Positions 26,377 through 33,874 of a stretch of 64,000 bases of DNA are shown piece by piece. The stretch lies in contig CAIRSA010000495.1 in assembly GCA_903881085.1 (NCBI GenBank), positions 19,659-83,658 on the forward strand, given 5' to 3'. This DNA is from an uncultured Acidobacteriia bacterium (lineage in GTDB: Bacteria > Acidobacteriota > Terriglobia > Bryobacterales > Bryobacteraceae). The translations under genes and the position numbers were made by a program. The notes beneath the pieces are model-generated. The model had not been told where the DNA came from, ran no database searches, and worked only from the letters and a program-made list of their open reading frames with translations. Numbering within the stretch: position 1 is the stretch's first letter; every line of letters begins with the position of its first letter.

Positions 26377-28026
26377 ATGGAACTTCCCGCTCGCATCGGC
26401 AAGTACGAATTGCTGCAGTTCCTGGGCGGCGGAATGTCGCACGTCTACCGCGCGAAAGACACGGTGATCGGGCGTCAGGTTGCGGTCAAGATTCTCACCG
26501 ACAACGGAGTACAGGATCCCGAGGCGCGGAAACGCTTCCTGCAAGAAGCCAAGCTGGCCGGCACCATCAAACACGACCATATCGTCACAGTTCACGACTA
26601 CGGCGAAGAGGACGGGCGGCCGTTCATCGTGATGGAGTTCCTGGAAGGCGAAGACCTGCGCGATGCGATTCAAAAGCAGCACACTGGCGATTTGAAGAAC
26701 CGGCTGCGGCTTGCGTTGGAGATCGCCACTGCGCTGGCCTACGTGAACGAAAGAGGCATCGTCCATCGCGATATCAAGCCGGAAAATATTTTCATCGAGC
26801 GCAACGGCCGCGCGAAGTTGATGGACTTCGGCATCGCCAAGGAACATGGGCTTACGCTCACAAAGACCGGCAATTCCCTGGGCACGCCCTACTACATGTC
26901 GCCAGAGCAGGTGCTGGGGACGGCTATTACGCCCTTAGTGGATATCTATTCCTTCGGGATGGTGTTCTATGAGTTGCTCAGCGGTCGCAAGCCTGTGGTG
27001 GGCGACAGCATGGAGCGGCTGTTCTACGTGATTTTGCATGAGCCGCCGCCGGAGCAGCCTTTGATTGATGCAGGTGTGCCGCAAGCCATCCGGGATCTGG
27101 TTTGGAAGGCCTCGGCGAAGAAGCCGGAGGATCGGTTTCAAAGCTTCAATCAGGTGATCGCGCTGTTACATTCGTTTCTGCAGGAAGAACCTGCTCCGGC
27201 GCAGGCCAAACCAGTGAAGCCCGTCAACACGAAACCGCTGATCCTGGTGGGCGTGATCACGGCGGTATTGGCCATCGGATTCTGGGCGCTCTTTCTGCGG
27301 CCGAAGCCGGCAATTTCACCGTCGCTACTGCCAACGCTGGCCACGCCCACGGGTGAGATGGTGCTGATTCCCGATGGCCCGTTTCTTTTCGGTAAAGACA
27401 AGACCTCGATTACGCTGCCGGCTTTTTACATCGATAAAACCGAGGTTTCGGTGGCGGCCTATGACAAATTCTGCGCCGCTACGAAGCGTGCATGGCCGGA
27501 GCGGCCACCCGATGCGAAACCGGATGACCCGGCGGTTGACGTGTCAGTTCTGGATGCATTGGCGTTCGCCAGTTGGGCCGGTAAACGCCTCCCGACCGAG
27601 CAGGAGTGGGAGAAGGCCGGCCGCGGCAGCGATGGACGCATTTACCCGTGGGGCAATGAATTGGATTCCAGCCGCGCCAACGTAAACGACAACCCAGCGG
27701 CTTCCGGCAGTGTCAAGCCAGTGATTTCCTTCACAACCGGAGCAAGCCCGCACGAGGTGCTGAACATGACTGGCAACGTGTGGGAGCTCATAGGAGAAAA
27801 GCGCCAGCCGAGTTCCAAGGCAATTGACAGGTTTGCGCCGCTGATGAAGCCCCCGCTTACAGCAGCGGAAGACTGGTACATCATGAAGGGCGGCGCGTTC
27901 GACACGCCACTCGCGTTCGGCGTGCTAAACGACTTTATCAGCGTTCCAGCCCGGTACACCAACCCGAACATGGGCTTCCGCTGCGTCAAGCCCCTCGGAA
28001 ATTTAATTAGGGTCAGAGACCTCTGA
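26377..28026 (+). CDS. Ser/Thr kinase with C-terminal formylglycine-generating-enzyme-like domain (kinase 2)
   Basis: 549 residues, ATG one base after the stop of kinase 1. The kinase domain (7-268) is intact: Lys38, H-R-D with Asp132, DFG with Asp150, TPYYMSPEQ. After a linker there is one membrane span (about 285-303), then an extracytoplasmic FGE-sulfatase/SUMF1-like domain (about 322-545): PDGPFLFGKD, FYIDKTEVSVAAYDKFC, RLPTEQEWEKAGRG, YPWGN, LNMTGNVWEL and MGFRCVK. The N-lobe is very close to that of kinase 1, so the pair probably arose by duplication, with the sensor end replaced. FGE-like domains fused to PpkA-type kinases occur in other secretion loci. Here it may act as a lectin-like or non-catalytic sensor. 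Confidence 0.9.
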   Translation: MELPARIGKYELLQFLGGGMSHVYRAKDTVIGRQVAVKILTDNGVQDPEARKRFLQEAKLAGTIKHDHIVTVHDYGEEDGRPFIVMEFLEGEDLRDAIQKQHTGDLKNRLRLALEIATALAYVNERGIVHRDIKPENIFIERNGRAKLMDFGIAKEHGLTLTKTGNSLGTPYYMSPEQVLGTAITPLVDIYSFGMVFYELLSGRKPVVGDSMERLFYVILHEPPPEQPLIDAGVPQAIRDLVWKASAKKPEDRFQSFNQVIALLHSFLQEEPAPAQAKPVKPVNTKPLILVGVITAVLAIGFWALFLRPKPAISPSLLPTLATPTGEMVLIPDGPFLFGKDKTSITLPAFYIDKTEVSVAAYDKFCAATKRAWPERPPDAKPDDPAVDVSVLDALAFASWAGKRLPTEQEWEKAGRGSDGRIYPWGNELDSSRANVNDNPAASGSVKPVISFTTGASPHEVLNMTGNVWELIGEKRQPSSKAIDRFAPLMKPPLTAAEDWYIMKGGAFDTPLAFGVLNDFISVPARYTNPNMGFRCVKPLGNLIRVRDL

Positions 28027-28063
28027 CACCTCTGGCACCGATTTCTGCGCAATAATCGTACCC

Positions 28064-29113
28064 ATGCATCGATTTTTTGTTCCCCTTGCGCTTGCCCTTC
28101 TGCTGGGCTCCTGTGAGACCGCAAAGAAACCGCCCATCCCGGTGAAAGTCGTTGTCGTCACCATGTTCGAACGAGGCAACGATACCGGCGACGACCCGGG
28201 CGAATTCCAGAATTGGGTGGAGCACGAAAAGCTCGATACCGTGATCGATTTCCCGCAGGGCTATCACAACCTGCGCATGAACAACGACGGCGTTCTTGGC
28301 ACCCTGACCGGCGTGGGCACAGCGAAAGCCGCGGCCAGCATCATGGCGCTGGGGCTGGACCCGCGCTTCGACCTGTCGAAAGCATATTGGATCGTCGCCG
28401 GCATCGCGGGCGTGGATCCGCTCGACGCTTCGCTTGGCTCCGCGGCATGGGCCGAATGGGTGGTCGACTCCGATCTCGGCCACGAGATCGATGCCCGCGA
28501 AATTCCCAAGGACTGGGCCACCGGCTTCGTTCCTCTGCGCAAGTCCACGCCTTATGAACAACCGCGCATCCCCGGGCTGGGCGTGGAATACCACCTGGAA
28601 CCAGGCATCGTCGATTGGGCCTACAACCTCACCAAAGACGTGCAACTCACTGACTCCCCCGCAATGAAGCAAGAGCGTGAGAAATTCAAAAACGAAAACG
28701 CCCGCCGCCCGCCGTTCGTGCTAAAAGGCGACACCGTGTCAGGCGGTACTTTCTGGCATGGCAAGCTACTCAGCGATTGGGCCAACGGCTGGGTAAAGTA
28801 TCACACCGATGGCAAGGGCAACTACGTCACCACCGCGATGGAAGACACAGGCACGCTGCAATCGCTGACGTTTCTTTCGAAGGCTGGGAAGGTTGACCTC
28901 AACCGCGTTCTGGTGCTGCGCACGGCCAGCGACTTCGATCAGCCGGTACCCGGCGAATCGGCCGCGTCGAGTCTGGCGCGCAACAAGATCGGCAAGTACA
29001 CAGGCTATGGACCATCGATCGATGCTGCGTGGCGCGTAGGCCGCGTGGTAATGGCCGACCTGGTGAAGAACTGGGACAAGTACCGCGACCAAACGCCGTC
29101 CGGAAAACCTTAG
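28064..29113 (+). CDS. Purine nucleoside permease (NUP)-family lipoprotein
   Basis: 349 residues with a lipoprotein signal (LLLGSC, lipobox cysteine at about residue 17). The mature part matches the NUP family, a nucleoside-phosphorylase-like fold: VVVTMFERGNDTGDDPGEFQ, GVLGTLTGVGTAKAAASI, YWIVAGIAGVDP, SGGTFWHG and VLRTASDFDQP. The family was named from a fungal nucleoside transporter but is probably a soluble nucleoside-binding protein, here tethered to a membrane. It is followed 24 bases later by a Tat-exported oxidoreductase on the same strand. The link between the two is not obvious. Confidence 0.85.
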   Translation: MHRFFVPLALALLLGSCETAKKPPIPVKVVVVTMFERGNDTGDDPGEFQNWVEHEKLDTVIDFPQGYHNLRMNNDGVLGTLTGVGTAKAAASIMALGLDPRFDLSKAYWIVAGIAGVDPLDASLGSAAWAEWVVDSDLGHEIDAREIPKDWATGFVPLRKSTPYEQPRIPGLGVEYHLEPGIVDWAYNLTKDVQLTDSPAMKQEREKFKNENARRPPFVLKGDTVSGGTFWHGKLLSDWANGWVKYHTDGKGNYVTTAMEDTGTLQSLTFLSKAGKVDLNRVLVLRTASDFDQPVPGESAASSLARNKIGKYTGYGPSIDAAWRVGRVVMADLVKNWDKYRDQTPSGKP

Positions 29114-29137
29114 TAAACTTTTAGGGAAGATATTCAT

Positions 29138-30448
29138 ATGAAATCCACCCGCCGCTCATTATTGCTTGGGGCCGCGACCGCCCCGGCCTTTATCAGAAAT
29201 CTGATCTCCGCTCCGCCCAGCAGCACGCTGCGCCTGGCCAGCTTCGGCTCAGGCGGCATGGCATTCGTGACGCTGCGCGTGCTGGCCTCGCACCCGAAGG
29301 TGAAGGTCTCATTCGTGGCCGAAGTCGACTCGGCCAAGCTCAAAGAGATCAAGGGCAAGTTCGACGATGCCAAGGTCTATGAAGACTGGCGCCAGATGCT
29401 GGAAAAGGAGCACAAGAATATCGACATCGTGTGCGTGGGCACGCCCGACCACATGCATGCACCCATGGCCATGGCTTCGATGAACTACGGCCTGCATGTG
29501 TACGGGCAAAAGCCGCTGGCACACGACATTTACGAAGTTCGTAAAATGACGGAGACCGCACGCAAGAAAAAACTTGTCACACAGATGGGCATCCAGATCC
29601 ACAACGCCTCGGAATACAAGAATGCGGTGAGTCTGGTGCAGAGCGGGGCCATTGGAAAAATCAAAGAAGTGCATTCGTGGAGCGAAAAGAAGTGGGGCGA
29701 CATGGAGCCGTTCCCGGATCGGACTGACCCCGTTCCTTCCACGCTCAACTGGGACCTGTGGCTTGGCGTCTGCGAGCCGCGCCCGTTCATTCGCGATTAC
29801 TATCATCCGGTGAATTGGCGCAAACGGACCGCTTTCGGCACCGCAACGTTTGGCGACATGGGCTGCCACATCTACGACCCTGTGTTCACGGCACTGAAGC
29901 TTACGGCACCCCTGAAAGTACGCTCCGAAGGGCCTGCGCCGAGCAAGCATTGCTGGGCGATCAACACGGTGATTCACTACACGTTCCCGGGCACGCAGTA
30001 TACCGAAGGCAAGACGGTCAACGTCACGTGGTATGACGGCGACGAGCGCCCGCCGAAGGATATTCAAGCGCTGGTAGGCCCCAAGGCGATCCCCGGCCAG
30101 GGCTCGATTTTTATCGGCACCAAGGGCGTGATGCTGTTACCGCACGTGTCGCAACCCTCGCTCTATCCGGTTGAGAATTTCAAGGACTTCCCGATGCCGA
30201 AGGAGGTCACTGTGAACCACTACCATGAGTTCTGCGAAGCGGTGCTCGGTAACGGCAAGACGTCGACGAACTGGGATTACGCCGGCCCGTTGACGGAAAG
30301 CGTGTTGCTTGGACCCATCGCCACGCACTTCCCCAAGACCACGCTGGAATGGAACGCCAAGAAGATGAAGTTTAAGAATTCGCCGGAAGCCACCAACTAC
30401 GTGCGGAAGAGTTACCGTGCGGGTTGGAAAGTTAAAGGGCTCGGGTAG
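29138..30448 (+). CDS. Tat-exported Gfo/Idh/MocA-family oxidoreductase
   Basis: 436 residues with a twin-arginine signal (TRRSLLLGAATAPAF) and an AGGGA ribosome-binding site. The NAD-binding domain spans 30-155 with GSGGMAF in the loop, VCVGTPDHMHAPMA, and the family lysine in GQKPLAHDIYEVR. The C-terminal substrate domain contains GDMGCHIYDP. The Tat signal implies folding with its cofactor before export, as in glucose-fructose oxidoreductase-like and glycosidase-type relatives. Its 3' end overlaps the convergent phosphopantetheinyl transferase gene by 37 bases. Confidence 0.9.
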   Translation: MKSTRRSLLLGAATAPAFIRNLISAPPSSTLRLASFGSGGMAFVTLRVLASHPKVKVSFVAEVDSAKLKEIKGKFDDAKVYEDWRQMLEKEHKNIDIVCVGTPDHMHAPMAMASMNYGLHVYGQKPLAHDIYEVRKMTETARKKKLVTQMGIQIHNASEYKNAVSLVQSGAIGKIKEVHSWSEKKWGDMEPFPDRTDPVPSTLNWDLWLGVCEPRPFIRDYYHPVNWRKRTAFGTATFGDMGCHIYDPVFTALKLTAPLKVRSEGPAPSKHCWAINTVIHYTFPGTQYTEGKTVNVTWYDGDERPPKDIQALVGPKAIPGQGSIFIGTKGVMLLPHVSQPSLYPVENFKDFPMPKEVTVNHYHEFCEAVLGNGKTSTNWDYAGPLTESVLLGPIATHFPKTTLEWNAKKMKFKNSPEATNYVRKSYRAGWKVKGLG

Positions 30449-31110
30449 TCGTAGATATGCAGGTGGCACGGGTTCCTGGTTACAGCAACGCAACCCAGGA
30501 ACGCGTGCCCCATGTTGACATCGTAGAATCTCCAGTCCGCGTCATCCTCCGAGGGCTCGGCCTTCCAAAGTAGCGGCGTCACGTGTTTGTCTTCCAGCGA
30601 CACAGCGAAGTTATCCAACCCGCCGCTGATTCCCGTCCCCAAGGCTTTTACGTAGGCTTCCTTGCGAACCCATCCGCGCAGGAACGCCTCGCCACGATCT
30701 TCCACCGGCAAGGATTCCAATTGCGAAACTTCGTGAGTGGAGAAGAAGCGTTTGGCGATACTCGACGATTCTACTTTTCTTCCACGCTTCTCCAGATCCA
30801 CACCGATCATGCGCCCGTGGGTAACGCCAAGCAACATGAGGTCATGCGCATTGGAAAGGTTGAAATCGAGTTCGCATCCTGCGAGCAACGGCTTGCCGTG
30901 TTCGTTGTACTGGAACACAATTGCTTCCGGCGCGATGCTGAGGTATCGGCTCAGCGTGGTGCGCAACGCACAGCGCCCGGCGCAGTAACGGTCGCGCAAT
31001 CCGGCCAGTTGGAAGCGGTCGGCACGCTCCAGTTCATCTTGCGAAAGAACCGCTTCGTCAAACGGCGGCGTTAACTGCACGCGCCACAAATGGACCGCGT
31101 CACGTTCCAT
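30412..31110 (-). CDS. 4'-phosphopantetheinyl transferase (Sfp-type)
   Basis: 232 residues in the two-lobe Sfp layout. The diagnostic motifs are present: F-N-L-S-N-A-H-D (acid-base region, around 80-87), IGVDLEKRG (Mg-binding), and WVRKEAYVKALGTG (the W-x-x-K-E-A motif, around 146-160). It transfers phosphopantetheine from CoA to carrier proteins of fatty-acid, polyketide or peptide synthesis. No synthase gene lies in this window. The ATG follows the stop codon of the ankyrin gene directly, so it is the last gene of a minus-strand operon. Confidence 0.9.
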   Translation of the reverse strand: MERDAVHLWRVQLTPPFDEAVLSQDELERADRFQLAGLRDRYCAGRCALRTTLSRYLSIAPEAIVFQYNEHGKPLLAGCELDFNLSNAHDLMLLGVTHGRMIGVDLEKRGRKVESSSIAKRFFSTHEVSQLESLPVEDRGEAFLRGWVRKEAYVKALGTGISGGLDNFAVSLEDKHVTPLLWKAEPSEDDADWRFYDVNMGHAFLGCVAVTRNPCHLHIYDYPSPLTFQPAR

Positions 31111-32439
31111 CTAGCGCTTCGACGGCGACTTGGGTTTCGCGCCGCTTTTCAGAATCAATTCGGTGAAGGCGTCTACGGCCTTGTCGATGGGCAGGCCGTC
31201 GGCGAGATCGATGGGCGTGCGGCCGGCTTTATTCTTCTCATCCAACGGGGCGCCCTTTTCGGCCAGGAAGCGGATCACTTCCACCACATGATCCTGATCC
31301 TCCTGCGTTGCGCCTTTGGCTGTTCCGGTGACCGACGCGTGCATCATTGTGTTGCCGTCGGTTGTGACTACGTGGACGTCGTTGTCATGTTCAAACGCAG
31401 CTTTCACTGTAGCCACGTTGGCGCTGCCTACGGCGGCCATCAGGTACGTGCTTCCATCGGGGCCTTTGTATTTCGGATTCGCACCAGCGGCGATCAAGGC
31501 CTTCATCATTTCGATCTGCCCGGCGCGCGCGGCGACGAACAGCGGCGTCTGGGCACGCGGCGCGCGGAAAAATTGACGAGCACCAGTGGGCGCGGCGTCC
31601 GGCGTTTTGGCTTCGATATTCGCGCCCTTGGCGATCAGCTTCTTCGCCAGATCCACGTCGCCGAATTGCGCCGCGATGTGCAGTGCAGTGCTGCCGGTGC
31701 GATCCACCGCCGTGAGGTCAGCGCCTTGATCGGCGAGCACGACGGCCGCGGCCGTACTGCGATAGGACGCGGCGAGAAGTAACGCCTTCGAGCCATCGGG
31801 CAACGCGGAATTCGGATCGGCCCCCGCGCGGAGCAGCGCCCGCACCGAGTCCGCATCGTTCTTTCCGGCCGCGAACAGCAGAGGCGTGTAGCCGGCATTT
31901 GATGCCGCCTTGATATCCGCACCCTTGGCAACCAGCAGGCGCACAACGTCGGAGTGGCCCTCAGCGGCGGCCCACATCGCGGCGTTCTGGCCCTTATTGT
32001 TTTCCTTGGCGTTGATTTGCGCACCACGCTCCAGAAGTGCATTCACCGCTTCAAAGCTGCCTGCGCCTGCAGCGATCATCAGCGCGGTTTCGCCATTCCA
32101 GCGTGTGTCGTTTGCGTTGGCTCCTTTGTCGAGAAGCTTTTTTACCAGACTGGCGTCGCCATTCAAGCAGGCCAGCGTCAGCGGGGTTTCGCCGTATTCA
32201 TTTTTGGTGTTGACGTTTGCGCCTTTATCGAGAAGCTTTTCCGCCGTGGCGCGGTCGCCCAGGTGAACGGCCCAGGCCAACGCGGTTTCGCCATCGGGCA
32301 GCGCGGCGTTGACGTCGGCCTTCTGCTTCAACAACGCTTCCACGGCCTTGGGGTCGCGGCGCTTCACGGCATCGATCAGGCGTTGGTCGGCGTCGGCGGC
32401 GAGACCAACGGTGGCTACAAGTACGATTAGGGCTTTCAT
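31111..32439 (-). CDS. Exported ankyrin-repeat protein
   Basis: 442 residues from the ATG at 32439, chosen because it gives a short signal peptide (MKALIVLVATVGLAAD); an upstream in-frame start at 32535 would add an unrelated stretch. About 11-12 ankyrin repeats (G-x-T-P/A-L ... A ... G) fill the whole mature protein, with one looser insert near residues 270-290. No enzymatic domain is seen, so it is a periplasmic binding or scaffold protein. It follows the DUF1552 gene by 103 bases and abuts the phosphopantetheinyl transferase gene with no gap. Confidence 0.87.
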   Translation of the reverse strand: MKALIVLVATVGLAADADQRLIDAVKRRDPKAVEALLKQKADVNAALPDGETALAWAVHLGDRATAEKLLDKGANVNTKNEYGETPLTLACLNGDASLVKKLLDKGANANDTRWNGETALMIAAGAGSFEAVNALLERGAQINAKENNKGQNAAMWAAAEGHSDVVRLLVAKGADIKAASNAGYTPLLFAAGKNDADSVRALLRAGADPNSALPDGSKALLLAASYRSTAAAVVLADQGADLTAVDRTGSTALHIAAQFGDVDLAKKLIAKGANIEAKTPDAAPTGARQFFRAPRAQTPLFVAARAGQIEMMKALIAAGANPKYKGPDGSTYLMAAVGSANVATVKAAFEHDNDVHVVTTDGNTMMHASVTGTAKGATQEDQDHVVEVIRFLAEKGAPLDEKNKAGRTPIDLADGLPIDKAVDAFTELILKSGAKPKSPSKR

Positions 32440-32542
32440 GTGGCGTGCGTTGACCGGGCCAAACGAAAATGGCCGTGTGCCACTCGGCCGCAGAATTCCA
32501 TTCTGCCCCACATTGTTGCCAAGTTGGACGCTCATCTTGCCT

Positions 32543-33874
32543 CTACAACAATGCCAGCGGCCCGGTGCTGTCGCCGAAGCTTTTGCACGGAACTTCGGCC
32601 TTTTGCAGCATCTTCACCAACAGATTATTCATCGGTGTTTCCGGCGTATAGCGCAGGTGGCGGCCTCCCTGGAAGTAGCGCTTGCCGGCCACCATGGCGA
32701 TGGGCAGATCGTGATGCGTGTGGATGTTGGCATCGCCCAGGCTGCTGCCGTAGCAGATCATCATGTTGTCGAGCATGGTGCCGCCCGCGCCATCGGGCGT
32801 GGCCTTCATCTTTTCCAGATACATGGCGAAGGTCTTCACCAGATGCGCGTCGATCTTCGAGACCTTCTCAATCTTTTCCGGATCGTTCATATGGTGCGTC
32901 AGCGAGTGGTGCCCGTCAGAGATGCCGATGCTGCGATAGGGCCGGTTGCTGCCCGCACGGCCGAACATGAACGTGACCACGCGCGTCATGTCGGTCTGAT
33001 AAGCAATCGCCTGCAGATCGATCATCAGTTTGGCCTGATCTTCGAACGAATCGGGCATGCCGCTGGGCCTCGCCATCTTGGGCAGCGACGAATCCGCGTT
33101 CTGCCGCTCGGCCTTTTGAATGCGACGTTCGATGTCGCGGATCGCTTCCAAATACTCGCTCAACTTGCTGCGGTCGCGCGCGCCCAGTTCGGTCTGCAAG
33201 CGGTCAATACTGCCCGCGACGTAATCGAGAATGCTGCGCTCCTGATTGCGCCGTGCAATGCGCGCGGCTGGATCGCTGTTGTCGCCCTCACCGAACAGCC
33301 GCTCAAAGATCACACGCGGATTGGCTTCCATGGGCAGCGGCGTCACCGGCGTTTTCCACGAAACCGTGTTGGTGTAAGCGCAGCTGTAATTCTGGTCGCA
33401 CGCGCCAGCCAAGCCGGGGGCTTCGAGTGAAATTTCCAGCGAGGCCAGCTGCGTCTGCTTGCCGAATTCATTAGCTGCGATCTGATCGGCCGAAACACCG
33501 CAGCCGATATTCGTTTCAGAGCGCTTCGGATGCACGCCGGTCAGCCACGTGGCGCCTTCGCGGGCGTGATCGCCGGGGCCATCGCCCAGCGCACGGCCCT
33601 GCACCTGAGCAAGGCCAGTCAGGATGTTGAGGTTTTCGCGGAACGGTTCCAGCGGCGCCATCACACGCGGGAACTCGAACCCGGCGCCTTCGGTCTTCGG
33701 CGTCCAGCGGTCCATGATCATGCCCACCGGGTGATAGATGAATGCCAGCCGCGTGGGCGGCGTTGCGGCAGCAGTGAGCGCGGGGGTCATCGAATCCAGC
33801 ACCGGCAGCGCCAGCGCTGCTCCAAAGCCGCGCAAAATCGAACGGCGATCGATCGCTTTCTTGGAAATGATCAT
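32543..33874 (-). CDS. DUF1552-family Tat-exported protein
   Basis: 443 residues with a twin-arginine signal (DRRSILRGFGAALALPVL). The rest matches DUF1552: LAFIYHPVGMIMDRW, GDHAREGATWLTGVHP, NIGCGVSADQIAA, DGHHSLTHH and NNLLVKMLQ. The family is abundant in Planctomycetes, Acidobacteria and Myxobacteria, nearly always next to a DUF1592-type cytochrome, as here, where the two coding regions overlap by 4 bases. The function is unknown; a respiratory or polymer-degrading secreted complex is often assumed. The histidine-rich HHSLTHH stretch could bind metal. Confidence 0.9.
   Translation of the reverse strand: MIISKKAIDRRSILRGFGAALALPVLDSMTPALTAAATPPTRLAFIYHPVGMIMDRWTPKTEGAGFEFPRVMAPLEPFRENLNILTGLAQVQGRALGDGPGDHAREGATWLTGVHPKRSETNIGCGVSADQIAANEFGKQTQLASLEISLEAPGLAGACDQNYSCAYTNTVSWKTPVTPLPMEANPRVIFERLFGEGDNSDPAARIARRNQERSILDYVAGSIDRLQTELGARDRSKLSEYLEAIRDIERRIQKAERQNADSSLPKMARPSGMPDSFEDQAKLMIDLQAIAYQTDMTRVVTFMFGRAGSNRPYRSIGISDGHHSLTHHMNDPEKIEKVSKIDAHLVKTFAMYLEKMKATPDGAGGTMLDNMMICYGSSLGDANIHTHHDLPIAMVAGKRYFQGGRHLRYTPETPMNNLLVKMLQKAEVPCKSFGDSTGPLALL

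Noticed and set aside
30412..31110. Biosynthetic cluster (NRPS/PKS) suggested by the Sfp-type transferase
   Set aside because: No synthase, carrier protein or tailoring gene in the window.
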